Origin: Apoderus coryli
Lineage: Eukaryota; Arthropoda; Insecta; Coleoptera; Attelabidae
Assembly: GCA_911728435.2 (NCBI GenBank)
Contig: OU452201.1
Span: forward strand, 18,910,001-18,974,000
DNA length: 64,000 nucleotides
Reading direction: 5' to 3'
The notes under the pieces are model-generated. The model ran no database searches, had not been told where the DNA came from, and was given only the letters and a program-made list of their open reading frames with translations. This document shows, piece after piece, positions 24,701-37,575 of this stretch. How positions within the stretch are numbered: position 1 is the stretch's first letter; every line of letters starts with the position of its first letter. Both the position numbers and the translations under genes were made by a program.

Positions 24701-27700
24701 ATGAACGAATGGGGTAGAACGCCGCTATGCCATCTGTTGCTTTTGTACCGCAATATCCGACTATCAGTGTCGTAGATCGATCGATACAGTTGTGTCAGTC
24801 AGGCATCTTGAATAAGAACTTAGTTTGCCCGTTCACAGATGCGCTAGTGCAGTTCAGCAAAGCCGTTGATTGAAATACTTAAATATTTCAATCAACGGCA
24901 AAGCACGAAAAAGAGACCAGCGTTCCGAATCTTATTAAATATTTCAATCAACGGTGATACCTACTGGACCAGCCATCACTACTGTGTGACAGAGAGCTTT
25001 TCTAGTTCTTGGCTTTGCATTTATATAGAGTGGACATTTTTGGAAAATAATCAAATTTGCAAAACTTTTTACTATTTCGTTATTTTACAATTTTTGCTTT
25101 TAATGTAAAAAATGCAATTATTATTTCATACTCCACGTGACATGATCGCGGTTTATTTGTGCATAACTAGATTAAGGAAAAATAACGATTACCTTAAGTA
25201 GTTTTATTTGAACAATAATATTCATAATGTTTCCATTACAATAATAATGATTATACCTTGTACATCTGCCCAAACAACGTGATCTTCATTATTGATAAAT
25301 ACGGGAGAACCAAAAAATGGCGATTTGGAGATTTGATTTTCCCATAACACTAACCCATCTTCTTCTGATAAATTTGAACAAAATCCCATTAATGTTGCTA
25401 CATAGACAGATCTGTTTTTACTGTATAAGGCGTTTGCAGACACACTTCCGACGACCTGTGTTTTCCATAACAATTTACCTTCCTTAAAATGAAACATATA
25501 TACATTATCACTTTTTAATAATTGCAAAAGATATTTCAACAAAATTGATAACGAAAATCATACATATACTCGTATATTATACTAAGAAGGCCAAGAAAAA
25601 AGTTTGAGATGTTTTACTCCTGATGCGATTATTTTGTAATTTTTATGCCGGTTTTATAAATTTAAAAACACTTAAACTTACCAAATTTACACAATGTACA
25701 TATTTATCATAGCCACCAAATATTAATGCAGTGTTATGCTGACATAAGCATGGTGTTGCTTTAATTTTGTTAGTGGTAAAATATACCCAACGAATATGTT
25801 TTTCTTCAAAGTCTATGCAATATAGACCACCATCAAAGCAAGTAACAAAAACATACTTTTTACAAAATGAAATAGTTGCTTGGCTCTCAATAACGTCTGG
25901 CAATAATAATCTGGTATGTTCTTTTCCAGTTGCAGTTAAAATTGCAAAAATGTTGGAAAAGCTTCCTGCTGCCACCAGTACTTCATTACTAAAATATTTT
26001 TAACTTAACTGATAAATAGTTATTTGTACATATACGTAATGCAAAAAATATAACTTTGCACACAATTTTTTTTCTACGATAGAGTATATTTGAAATTTTA
26101 TAGAAAACATTGTAGAATAAATAGGTACATACAAAATTAGATGGTAAATCCAAGTTTATGACCAATTTTGACGGTTTGTTATTTCTTTTACATCAACAAG
26201 GCAAGTGAACTATGTATTTTTGCACGATCGTAGAAAAAATAACTTATAAATAATTATAATTAATTTATTAGTAGCTAACCCTGTATCAACTACGCATTCC
26301 ATATATACCGGGTGTTACCTTAATGCATGAATGAATTTTAAAAAAAAAAAATTAGGTCCCCAAACCTTTTGTTTTTTTGTCAATTTTAACGAAACGGTTT
26401 TAGATAAATCAATGAAATTTTACACATGTATGTGAATTTTAATTCTTAACAAGTTAAACCAAAAGAATTTCCAAAATTATGCTTAGTTTTTGAATAAATT
26501 GAGTTCAAAAATTTACTTAATAATCAATATTACTTATGTCAAAATTTATGTACGCAATCTTGGATTGCCATGGAATGCATTGTGTCGAAAGGACATTGTT
26601 GACAATATACCGTCATCTTGATGTATCTAAAAACGTTTCGTTAATATTCACAAAAAACCATCATCAGGGGCTAATTTTCAACGGCCGTATCTCGATTACA
26701 ATGTATTTGCGGATGTATGTTTATAGGATACAATTAGTTCCCTGGCAACATTCAACTGCAACTTTGTAGAGAGTATTCAGCTAACCTGAATTTGTATTTA
26801 ATTGAAAATAATAATTGTTAAAAATAATAAAATTGAAATTTCAGCTATTTCGATCGTACAAAAAATAGTATAAGCATCTCAAACAGTAAGTAGTTTACCG
26901 ATCTCCTCCAATTTGTCGTCGATCGGTAAACTACACTTACTGTTCTCAATACTTAATATACTATTGAAATTAGTTCGCCATCGGCACGTTGTACGTGTCT
27001 TCTTTCAATATATACCAAGTTTGGTTAATAAACTGAAGAAGTTTAATATAAAGCACATATCAAATTTGCATTTCAAAAAATCAAATTGCTAATCCGTATA
27101 TTAAACCAAAAGACGAAGATAACCACTACCGTAAGGCTGAAACAGCATAAAAATGGATATAACTTTGATTTTAATAAAGTTGACATACTTGACACTGAAC
27201 ATACTAGGGTGCCTTTTTAGTTCTGCATACTGAGACATAGATGGCGTCAGTAATCAAGTGTCCCTCCTAAAAATTAACCTTCATCTTATTGACTTTAATC
27301 TACTAAAGTGTCGTTGATACGTATAGTGCTGTCTGTAGCTACAGCGAATTGTCAAAATTAAGAAGTTATTTGAAAAATATTTTTTACATCTTTCGAAGAC
27401 AATTATCTCGAGAACAATGCCTTAAGTGAGTTTCTGTTTTCAATAATGTAGCACAAGATCAATTACAATTTCTCATTGGTATAAAACGATTGTCACGCAG
27501 GAAAACGCCGATTCTGTGCGCAAGCTAATCAAGGAATATCGACATATTGCGATATCGAGGAATCAAAGAGGTCACTAAAAAAAACTGTATGAAGAATTTT
27601 GTCTAAAAAAATAGTATCTTGTTAGAAACCCTAACCGTTGACCAAAAATAGTTCTCTCTTACTGAGAAAGGTGTAGATTTTCAATTATAACATGTATCTG

Positions 27701-30700
27701 ATAGACATAAGAGCGTATTACAGTATTACAAGGTAAGTATGACTTCCACTCCCCAAACACTGTAGGATGTGTTGTCTCCACATGAAATGTTTCTTCCTCT
27801 GATGCCGTTCCACACTTTTAAAATAAAATATTTCTACGTGTAGATAAACATGGCGACAGTTGTACTTGAAATATTTCAACTACAGCAGCATTTAGCAACG
27901 ACAAAGAAGGAGTGGTGAGGGGAAATTAGATAGATACTTGCATGCTATTGGTAGAAACTTTGTCGCTGGCGACATTACGAAGCTTTGAGAATGTGGCTTA
28001 ATGCCTATGTGTATGTCTATCATATATCATACCATAAGCCACCTGACGATCTTGCAATATAACAGCCGTTTTTGTGTATTTAATTGAGTTAATACAAAGC
28101 TAGCTACGCTATATATTTATAATCCATACCCTTTCTGAAAAACTAACGGAGGACAATCAACACAACCTTTGAAATCATACTTCCACAGAACGTTGTTTTC
28201 GACGCTCTTAAATTTCTTTAAACTCCCAACATTGCTTGCGACATCTTCATTTAAATGTTTACGTTTAATACATGTTACTTTATCCAGGTGTTCTAAACAT
28301 TTCTCTAAACTATTTTCAAATAGAAATGATACAAATGTCTCTTCATAATCGCCATTAAATTGTTCTTTAAATTCATTCACGAACTGTATAGCTAATATAG
28401 AATTTCCACCAAGTTCAAAAAAATTATATTTCTGAAGTTCATTCAAGAATCTCGTAGTATCAAAACCAAAGTATTTACAGCACAAATGTATGAATAGCTG
28501 TTTTGGATTTTCTGTTTCACTGTGATTTTCTTTTTGGTAAAGTGCGCATAAGATATTCTGTAAATGTTTTTCATCGAACTTCCCATGTTCTGATAAAGGA
28601 AATGTTGGTAAAATATCTATAAAATCTGGCATATATTCGTTTGAAAGTGAATGTAATAACTTAACGCGAATTCTGTCTATGATTTTTGATTTGGAATTAA
28701 AATTCGATTCTTTTAATATGAAAAATGTGGACAATTTATTTTGACCTTCTAAATAGAGACATTTATTTTCTAATAATGTTAATTCGTATACTCTTTGCTC
28801 CATTAATGATAAATTTATTTTGTGTCCAAATCGCTTAATAATACGATTTTTTCTACCAATGAAGAATATCCCAGTTTCATCGATTTTTGCGATATCCCCT
28901 GTTGGAATTAAAGAACTATTTTTCTGGCCATGTAAATCGTTATCGAATAAGCAATACCGTAAACGACTACCTAAAATATCAAAAATTATTTTAAGTCTTT
29001 TACTAAATTTTCTACCATTTGTAATATTTTTGAAACTTCTTACAACAAAAGATCACGGAACTATGCGTTAAAATGATCACAGCGTCTAATGAAAAAGTCG
29101 AGAACAAACATGCTTCGTGCCTTACGTGATTTTCTTGGTAAGCAAAATCTTTCTGAAAGGATAATGTCTAATGTGATCCAAAAATTCGAGCAAATAGTCT
29201 ATAAGTAATATCAAAACCCCTTATCCCTCGTGAACGTTCATCGAAAGAAAATATCGGCATTCTTTGCTAAAGTATAGGCGAAAATTTAAGCACAATCAAT
29301 TGGACCTGTCACTACAGCAAATTTCAAACAAATATTTTCAGTGACGCAAGTATGGCAACGAATAAGCATAACAATTTGTTCGTATCATCGATCATACTCG
29401 TAGGAAATATATGTCATTTCACGTTCGTTGCACAATATACTATTTTTCACTACCCATTTTTTACAGTAACCCCGTTATTATGCTCATCAACTTTATATAG
29501 CAGATCTTGTAGACCCAGTACGGAATACTTTTTCAAACAAATTTTATGTACGAATATTTTTGTTTGTCCTTCCTCAAAATGTATGGTAGATGTTTCTCTA
29601 CAGCTAAGGTTGCCATTAGTTGTAGAGAAACATCTACCTCAAATTTTCTGGTCTGGCAACTCTAGTTCGATTGAAATAAACTAACAGTCTGGTCCCCGCT
29701 ACCAAAATATGTAAAAGAGGAGAATTTTGATTTTCATTCATAAATCGTACTTCAAAGTTTGGCCACCAGAGTCCAGCACCTGCCGGTACATAGCGCTGAC
29801 AGACTATCCTTTTAAAGACAATGGTTTAGTGTAATCACAACAACTAGTTAAAATACGTTGTCTATTGATAACGTTTAGGTTACAAGATGGAATGCATAGT
29901 CATAAGTCATAACTCTGAATGTTCAATTATTTTAACTTTTATGATTGTGATGATGTTTTTGAAATTGTAGGCTATAAACAGTACTTGCACGCATTTATTA
30001 AAACGTATTTAAAAAAAAAAAAAAAAGAAACACCGATAAAAAGAAAAGTAACATAAGGTTAGACATAAACACAAATTTTCTTGTGACTTTTATATGTTGG
30101 ATAAACCACTTGCTTTTTTATGCATTATACACTAAATCTGTGACAAAAATTACGACTAAAACTCATTCACCGTGATTTGAGCATTATACGATGGCTAAAT
30201 CGTCCTATAGATGACAAATGAACCTTAGATTGTTTCATTTTATTTTGTTGTTATTTTTTTAGCACAAACATTGACAATTAATTGAATATCTACATGTTAC
30301 AGTTACTATTTAAACAAAAAATATTAATTTAGTTTATCTTCAATCCAGATTATAAGGAAGTTTATGGAGATATTATAGATTATATTTGTATTACGTCTTG
30401 GGTGTTGGTTATGGTGATAAAGATTCAAAATATCCTGAACCATTACTCAAATTCGTGAATATTGGCTAGAAATTAAGAGTAAACATCTACAGCTTAGTTA
30501 TCTTTTTGCACATATTAATGACGACTATTTTAAATAACCTTTGTTTTGTTGTTTTCATAAATATATCAATTAAATTACAAACAATAAAATTGCACTGAGT
30601 AAAAAATATCAGCTTTAAATGTGTTGAAATTTTATAACAGCACAAAATATATTCAACCATTCAACGCCATCAGTTTAGAAATTAGACATGTCGAGGGTTT

Positions 30701-33700
30701 AAGTTCTCATCATGAGTGGTATTGAAGTTGCTATACTTACATATAATTACCTAACTAGGTACTATCGCAATTGTATTTTTATATATGATGATGTTCTCTG
30801 ACTACACCTTATGAAGATTTCATTTTCTTATTTATCACTTTTAAGTGTTTGATATATTTTTTAAGTATTTGACGAACAGAACAATGTATAAAATGGCGTT
30901 GATGACAAGGAACTTGTGCTTATCAAGTCCATAAACCTACCTAAAAATATTTCTCCAATTCCGTTATTTACAATATCTCCATTGTCGTCTCTCACTTGAA
31001 TAATTGTATCTCCTATAGGATGCCCCAACGGAACTGAATTAGTTTCACTGCCTCGAATTTCATACATTGTAGCCCAACACGACAGTTCAGTTAGTCCATA
31101 CAAGTTAAATATTCTTACGTTCATATTGTTCGGGAATTTCAAAATCTTTAATGGAAATATTTCTCCACCAAATGCAAGCACTCGCAAACTGGATTTGTTG
31201 AGAATATATTCAATCTGGGAGTCGGTCCATCTTAAATCAAATATTTTTTATACACATCAATAGCTGTTTACAATTGAACGGTCACTTCTTTAACCAGCAA
31301 AAACACAAGAATTTTATAATTCAATTTTTATTTTGTTCAGTATTCAAGTCAAAGTTGAAAATTAGTTTTATTTAATTCGATTTATCTGTATATTATTAAC
31401 AGTTTTTCAGAAATATTTTAGATGTTAATAATAAGTATATTCTCAGGGCGTTCAAGAACAGGAAAATATGTTTTTTTTTGTCTTTTGGAAAATTGTAAAA
31501 TAGCCTTTGAGAAGGTTTACTTGACTTGAGAGACTCCGGTATGTGTAGCAGTGCTTCTCTTGTGTGCATCGCACGTCTCTGCTCATTATTAACAACAGGA
31601 TCCATTTCAGTATGTAGTAGTAGTAACCTTGTATATAATTCCCATTTTTATTTATAAAATCAAGCAATTTATGGGCTGAGGAGTAAGGGCGTTTTTAGAA
31701 ATTATGCATAATCTATGTATTTTAGTACTAATTATTATAAGATGTCGTTAAACGCTTGAGAAAGAGAGAACTATTTTACCCTTTGCATTCCTACGAGAAA
31801 ATTATTTAGAACAGAATTCTTGTTATAAAAGTTTAGATACCTAGGTACTAGTTTTATCAAATATAAATATTCCTTCTGCAAAAATATCTAGAAAAATGAT
31901 TCAGCAACTATGATTGAAGAAAGTGAAGTAGGTATCTATTGATAATATTAGTTCGAGTTTCGCTAGCATAATAATTGGATCTTTGAATAAATTATGAAAT
32001 TGCACCACTCTGTATTTCGATCCCGATTCAGATTTTTTTAATTTTTTGATTAAGCCAATGTTCTGTAGTAAATTATTTATAATGGAGTCATACCACACTA
32101 AGAGTGTGAACTGTGAAAACATTATACAAAGTCCGGACACGTAATTTTTAACATAAAAACTTCACTTTTTGGAGGTTTACGTTTATTATGATTAAAATTG
32201 CACTACACTGTGAGAGTGGACTATTCAAATTATTTAGAAATATGTAGGTGTTCCATTTAAAATAATTACAACCAGAACGGCTCCAATCTTAGAAACCTTA
32301 GACGATTTGTTCCCATCGACATTAATTTATTTCCCCCTATTTATAGTCTTCCAAATATTGATACGCATTGCGGTCGGACAAGGTGTATATGAAATACTCT
32401 TTATCTTACGTTCGGTGTGATTATGCTTACCTGAAAAATAAAGACGGTACAACTTGGAGAAACGTAATAGATCCAGTTTTAAATAACACGTTAAATAAAT
32501 CATTTGGATTTATAGAAGTTGCTTCATCTACTATAAATAGATTTGCACCGCTATAAAGAGCTAATAAAAGCTCGATAAGTGATGGGTCAAACGTTAGAGG
32601 TGTTCCCCAGAAAATTGTGTCGTTCTTCAGTTGAAATGATTTGCTAAAATTAAACAACATATATTCATGTTTTAAGATTATTTATTTATTTGTCATATTT
32701 TGTTGATTTTGTTTTCGAACTTTAAAAGTGGACAAGGCTTCTAGTCAACGCTGCAGCCCACGAACTTGCAAAAAATGCTTACATTACAATAATTATTGTT
32801 GTTCCGTCAATGTATGGAAAGTTTTTAAAATTGTACGACAATTTCAGAGGGTTTCCGGGTGATTCCCATACCACATTATGGACTGTGCGACAAATTTAAT
32901 ACAGTTTCAGATCGTTCGATAAGTTCCAAAAGTAATTAACTCAAAACGTGTGCATCATCGTAAAAAATACAATTTTTGTAAATTTCGATATATTCTTCAA
33001 ACTCTTTAGCCTAACCACAAGATTTTAATTGCAAATATATTCCAAAAGGATGTCCCACAAATTTATAAAAATAATCATGAAACTCCTAATTAGTAACAAC
33101 ATAACACATACTACACGATATATCACAAGTCAACATACACGCAAGGTAAGTAAATATTAATGTGAAAACGAACAGCATACCAGGCCCCAGGCCTACTATT
33201 ATACAGGGTGGTCCAACGAAAAGTTTGCACCTAGCTTTTCTCTTTTTTTTGTAGTCGAATGCGAAAATGCTCGGACACGTCGATTTTGCTTTTGAGGGGG
33301 ACACATTTTAAACATATTTTTCGATCTGCGCCTTTAACCCCCTAGCGGGGGTGAGTAACAACCCTAAAATTTTAAATGGAAAGAGGGGTCTAATGACATA
33401 TCATTTGAAAGGACACAAAATTGTCTTTCTAATGATACCCTATTTGTCGAATTTTACTAAAACAGTTAATACGAAAACGACTTTAAAGACATTAAGCCGA
33501 TAATTTTGGTATTAATGAGAAATACAAATAAGTTTTAATTATTACGACTGAAAACAACTACAATCATTTCTAAATTATTTACTTTGAAGAAAAACGGGAT
33601 TTCAAAAACACTACATATCTTATTTATCAGAACTAAATTCCTCACTAATCGTTTGCGTTTTTTGTTGAAATAAAAACTGCAGATACGTGTAGGAAAAGAA

Positions 33701-36008
33701 TTTACACCGTTTATTTTAGTCTTTTCATTGATTCAGTTTGGTTGCTTCTCAAGTTATTTTACTTTTACCGTACAAAATGATTTATTCCATTCTAGAACGA
33801 GTTGAAATTGTTAAACTTTATTTTCAAAATAATAGTAGTGCTAGACTTACGGCTCGCTTATTTAATGAGAGACATCCCGATAAAAATGTGAATGATGTGT
33901 ACGTTGGCAAGTTAGTTAAAAAGTTTGTAGATACCGGATCTGTCTGTAATGTAAAACACCAGCCGCAGAAACCGATCAGAAATGAAGCTGTGGAAGTCGC
34001 TGTTTTAGGGCATGTTGAAATGGATCATAGTCAAAGTACCCGTCAACTAGCTGAAGCCTCAGGTGTCTCCCGTTCGTCCATAATACGAATTTTAAAAGCG
34101 TACAAATTTCATCCGTACAAAATCAAATTAGTACAGGAACTAAATGAGGATGATCCTGATAGAAGGCTGCAATTTTGTGAAGCAATGAGCCAGCGTTTAA
34201 TTGAAGATCCGCAATTATTATTTAACATTTGTTTTTCCGACGAATGCACATTTTATTTGAATGGAGCTGTAAATAGGCACAATTGCCGTTACTGGGATGA
34301 CAGTAACCCACATTTATTCCGTGAGGTTCATACCCAGTATCCTCAAAAAATAAACGTCTGGTGTGGCATATTAGGAAATCATATTATAGGACCACTTTTT
34401 ATTCCTGGAAATTTAACTGGTGAAGTGTACCTAAACATGCTTGAAGACACAATTGATCCTTTAATAACACAAATAATAGAAGATGACCAAAATCATACTG
34501 CTGATCGGCTTTATTTCCAGCAAGATGGAGCACCTCCGCACTATGTGGCTCCTGTAAGACAGTTCTTAGATGACCGGTTCCCTGGACGGTGGATTGGAAG
34601 GAGGGGCCCAATTGAATGGCCTGCCAGGTCACCGGATTTATCGCCTTTAGACTTTTTTCTTTGGGGGCACTTAAAAAATAAATGTTTTGCCACGAAGCCC
34701 GAGTCCATAGAAGATCTTCGCCAACGCATTACAGAAGAGTGCAGAAACATAACACCTGATATGCTACAAAATGTTAGAAATAGATTTGAACAAAATCTGT
34801 ATTATTGTATGGAATCAAATGGGTCACATTTTCAACATTTGTTAATGTAACGTTTTAATAAATCAATTTAACAGCTTGTTTACTTTTTTTACAAAGCAAT
34901 GTTAAAACTAACAAACATTGGAATGTACTAACGATTGCAGGTGTTTTCACTCGCAATAATTAAAACTTATTTGTATTTCTCATTAATACCAAAATTATCG
35001 GCTTAATGTCTTTAAAGTCGTTTTCGTATTAACTGTTTTAGTAAAATTCGACAAATAGGGTATCATTAGAAAGACAATTTTGTGTCCTTTCAAATGATAT
35101 GTCATTAGACCCCTCTTTCCATTTAAAATTTTAGGGTTGTTACTCACCCCCGCTAGGGGGTTAAAGGCGCAGATCGAAAAATATGTTTAAAATGTGTCCC
35201 CCTCAAAAGCAAAATCGACGTGTCCGAGCATTTTCGCATTCGACTACAAAAAAAAGAGAAAAGCTAGGTGCAAACTTTTCGTTGGACCACCCTGTATATT
35301 ATGTGTAACTGTAACTAACATAATTGGATAACATGAATGTGATACTGTTTTTTCAAAAACGCCAATGTTTAAAAAAAACTGATTGGGAATAGGCCCTGAT
35401 AACACCTAGTTTACCTTAAAGATTCTACGTTGTCTTTCAAACAATTGTATGGTACTTTAATAACTTTATTTGGTCCTGTACTGCCAGAAGTATGTACAAC
35501 ACAGAATATACCTGTGAAATCAACCACTCTCACATCATTTACGTTTATTCTCTTCCATAATATAAATTGGGTATATTCACTTTGCAAAGTATCCGTCAAT
35601 TCGAAATTATCAAACAATTCCGTAAAATGTTGATGTTGTCCATCTGTTATTATCCATTTTATGCCTAAATTTTTAATCATGAATTTGAAGTTTGTTTTTG
35701 TTAGGAAAACAAAGGCATTTCCTAAGCAATTTATACTAAAAAAAAATTAAACAACTAGAATAGGTATATCAATATTAAATATATTATTAATACCTGATGA
35801 TTAAAGATGGTAGGTAAAGACATTTTGAGAAAAGTATTCCTATGCAAATGTTTTGATCTATATTATTTCTTTTTCCAAAATCCTCTAAGCTTTTGCTAAC
35901 ATCTAAAATATGGTTTCCACTAATTTGGATGCATTTTTTAGATTTCGTGAATTCTATAACTGAAACACCTGAAATATTGCTTTTGGGAATTTGATTGGAA
36001 ATATCCAT
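21761..36008 (-). CDS. AASDH: Beta-alanine-activating enzyme / acyl-CoA synthetase family member 4 (AASDH)
   Basis: NRPS-like adenylation enzyme that in other animals activates an amino acid such as beta-alanine and loads it onto its own carrier domain. Exons in gene order: 36008-35794, 35735-35415, 32643-32431, 31230-30941, 28970-28130, 25988-25682, 25482-25257, 22161-21761; all phases fit, 937 codons. The adenylation domain has the P-loop-like TSGSTGPNK (residues 154-162), FYGLTE-type NLYGLTELS, and GKF lysine near 478. The carrier domain has FFELGGNSILA with the phosphopantetheine serine near 537. From about 620 onwards there is a PQQ-type beta-propeller with repeated blades (GGLYCIDFEEKHIRWVY, GNIYKVN, CRDDNLYCLEVEL). 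It is shorter than the roughly 1,100-residue human protein. The exon 7 acceptor at 25483 was selected because an upstream alternative hits a stop. A mariner copy lies in intron 2. Confidence 0.92.
22815..22942. mobile_element. 128-bp MITE-like inverted repeat
   Basis: TAAAAATATATCACG at the left end mirrors CGTGATATATTTTTA at the right, and similarity continues inward through CCATCTAA/TTAGATGG for about 28 bp with few mismatches. A related CCATCTAACCGTG occurs at 23990. Confidence 0.5.
23455..23775 (-). pseudogene. Penelope-like element, GIY-YIG endonuclease fragment
   Basis: The minus strand encodes about 100 residues beginning GVYQLKCKDCPKVYIGQTGR, then FKTRLKEHKN, a His-containing SDHFIADNHSF and a final LEALEISKL. 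The GVY...VYIG pair and downstream Arg/His are the GIY-YIG nuclease signature found at the C-terminus of Penelope-like retroelements. The frame ends at a stop near 23455; the reverse transcriptase is missing. A flanking inverted repeat (23272-23332 and 23362-23418) and a hammerhead-like motif at 23209-23241 fit the terminal repeat of the same element. Confidence 0.8.
24863..24898. mobile_element. 36-bp palindromic micro-insertion (CCGTTG family)
   Basis: CCGTTGATTGAAATA and its complement meet with one mismatched pair, flanked by CAAAG on each side. The arms equal the 22966-24955 termini. Confidence 0.4.
25989..28129. other. AASDH intron 5
   Basis: 2.1 kb. It contains a mariner-like terminus (ATACCGGGTGTTACC) near 26308, a minus-strand hammerhead-like motif (26630-26671) and a 61-bp inverted-repeat insertion (26883-26943). 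The rest shows nothing recognisable. Confidence 0.4.
26883..26943. mobile_element. 61-bp inverted-repeat insertion with 6-bp flanks
   Basis: ACAGTAAGTAGTTTACCGATC and its near-complement (one extra base) form arms around a 17-base loop. TCTCAA occurs immediately outside both ends (26877-26882 and 26944-26949). Confidence 0.5.
28971..30940. other. AASDH intron 4
   Basis: Mostly featureless. It holds a strong hairpin at 29584-29634 (GGTAGATGTTTCTCTACA and its complement around a short loop), a decayed CATTG-family palindrome at 29804-29823, and an A-run at about 30010. The neighbouring intron 31231-32430 shows nothing recognisable. Confidence 0.4.
33204..35294 (+). mobile_element. DD41D mariner-type transposon, copy 2 (long TIRs)
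   Basis: A complete 2,091-bp element in AASDH intron 2, antisense to the gene, flanked by TA. It is nearly identical to copies 1 and 3; the visible difference is four extra bases near 33613 in the left untranslated part. The 340-bp inverted repeats are intact at both ends. Confidence 0.93.
33777..34850 (+). CDS. Mariner-family DD41D transposase, copy 2
   Basis: A 357-residue protein identical to that of copy 1, with an intact DD41D triad (Asp155, Asp250, Asp292) and no interruption. It would recognise the termini of all three copies. ATG at 33777 is preferred over the upstream TTG extension. Confidence 0.93.
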   Translation: MIYSILERVEIVKLYFQNNSSARLTARLFNERHPDKNVNDVYVGKLVKKFVDTGSVCNVKHQPQKPIRNEAVEVAVLGHVEMDHSQSTRQLAEASGVSRSSIIRILKAYKFHPYKIKLVQELNEDDPDRRLQFCEAMSQRLIEDPQLLFNICFSDECTFYLNGAVNRHNCRYWDDSNPHLFREVHTQYPQKINVWCGILGNHIIGPLFIPGNLTGEVYLNMLEDTIDPLITQIIEDDQNHTADRLYFQQDGAPPHYVAPVRQFLDDRFPGRWIGRRGPIEWPARSPDLSPLDFFLWGHLKNKCFATKPESIEDLRQRITEECRNITPDMLQNVRNRFEQNLYYCMESNGSHFQHLLM

Positions 36009-36310
36009 TCAATGTATTATATTTTTTAATCCTTATCATATAATAGGAAAATTATATGATTCAATTTACCACAAAACATGTGTTATGTGCAATTAACTAA
36101 GCCAAAGACTAATGTATAGAATAATGCTTATATATTAATTAATTACAATTATTAATCTTAATAACTAAATAAATTAAATACAATACAGAGTCCAGGTTTA
36201 TACGTTTCATTTATCATAACGCTCAAACTCTCTAATCTCTGAGCTCTGAAAAGAAATTTGCCTACCAAAATAACAATAAACTGAGTTGTGTAAAAGTAAA
36301 AGTAAAGAAA

Positions 36311-36369
36311 CGTGAATGAACTGACAATTTTCAGATTGTTCACTTAAGTTCAGTACGAAAGAATAACCC
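36311..36369. mobile_element. Partial GGGTTATTC MITE
   Basis: The terminal about 59 bp matches the outer ends of the two MITEs at 38974 and 39454, ending GAATAACCC then TA. The other end was not found. Confidence 0.6.
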
Positions 36370-36568
36370 TAATGTGAGCCAAATGAAACCAGAGACTTAG
36401 CCTTTGAATATAGTTACAGGAAGGAGCTTTGCGCTGACTGTAGTAAATACAATGTGCGACGGCCATGTGCAACAGCCACATGTGACGCATTTTTTTGGTT
36501 GTGTGTTGTAATATGTAGGTATAAGCAAAGCTGGGTGTTTTACGGTTTTTTGCAGTTTTTACTCCTTT

Positions 36569-37570
36569 ATGCCCGTTTGCACCACATACCGTTTAAGTCA
36601 CGATTTGTTCTAAGAGGCGCTTAGCATCTATTTTTTATTGCACCGCGTTAAAACGTCACTTTAAATTTGCCTAAGTGTCACTTAAGTGAAGTGTTGAAGA
36701 ATATTTTAAGTCACGATTTGTTCTAAGAGTCGCTTAGCATCTATTTTTTATTGCACCACGTTAAAACGTCACTTTAAATTTGCCTAAGTGTTCCTTAAGT
36801 TAAGACTCGAAAATTCTCTTCTTAAATGGAATTCTAACCTCAATATTGCTTTTATATTTTTCATTATTGGGTTGTTTACATTGTGTGGCGATTAAAAATA
36901 TGGGATTATTGGATGATGATCTTGATGTTTTCGAATTAATTGAACATGGATTTCCAAGGAGGGTGTATGAAAGGCCGAATTATTTTTAAGATATGGAAAA
37001 TTTAAGTTTTTTTCAAAGATTTCGACTGACGAAGCCTACGATTCGGCCTATCCTAGACCAAATTGAGCATTTTTACTAGAATTTGATGAGATATGACAGC
37101 TTTCATTAGAACTCTACTATATACTACAACTATACTTATAAATTATTATTTTATATGTAGCAATAAAAATTATTGCTGTTATAAACGAGTTTGTTTTTGC
37201 TTTTTATCTAGTAACAGATTCAGTTGTTTATACTATTCAGAGCACTAGCTTATGGCGCCAAAATATTCAAACAGCAAAAACAAAGCGAAAAGCACGCCAC
37301 CGATCCGCGACGGCCACCCACGGAAACACGACCCAAGGGCGAACGTTCCCATTGGCTCGGTATAAAAGGAAATTAACGTATGCTTACCTACTGCCCGACC
37401 AAAAAACTCTTCTTCATTGTCGGCTACCTTAAATTTGCTATGTTGACAAATTTACCCGATACTTAACTAAGTGCTATCTACTCATGATTCGGTGCAATCA
37501 ATTCCGTTCTTAAAATTTAGGTGACCCTTAACTATTCTCTACTTAAACTATATGTGGTGCCAACGGGCAT
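36569..37570 (+). mobile_element. PIF/Harbinger-like non-autonomous element, copy A
   Basis: Ends ATGCCCGTTTGCACCACATA and TATGTGGTGCCAACGGGCAT are near-perfect inverted repeats. An ORF relic from ATG 36900 reads DLDVFELIEHGFPRRVYE, then after stops SFFQRFRLTKPTIRPILDQIEH. The latter resembles the N-terminal region of Harbinger/HARBI1 transposases. The DDE domain is missing. The 5' part holds a 135-bp tandem duplication (36580-36800). Confidence 0.6.
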
Positions 37571-37575
37571 AAGTT

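Larger units (their letters stand above)
22966..24955. mobile_element. Candidate element with ACCGTTGATTGAAATATTTA termini
   Basis: Exact 22-bp inverted repeats end at 22966 and 24955. The interior includes the Penelope fragment, so it may be a composite. A 36-bp palindrome of the same terminal sequence sits at 24863-24898. No target duplication is evident at the outer ends, so pairing of the two termini as one element is uncertain. Confidence 0.35.
22162..25256. other. AASDH last intron, 3.1 kb, repeat-rich
   Basis: Contents: hammerhead-like relics at 22584-22613 and 23209-23241, a 128-bp MITE-like inverted repeat (22815-22942), a candidate element bounded by ACCGTTGATTGAAATATTTA (22966-24955), a Penelope GIY-YIG fragment (23455-23775, minus) and a 36-bp palindrome at 24863-24898. 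No host exon recognised. Confidence 0.5.

Noticed and set aside
25483..25542. Upstream extension of AASDH exon 7
   Set aside because: In the phase set by exon 6 it meets a stop, and it would duplicate a propeller strand; the acceptor at 25483 keeps the frame.
26536..26769. 77-codon ORF in AASDH intron 5
   Set aside because: It spans the hammerhead-like repeat and lies near a mariner-like terminus; no domain and atypical composition.
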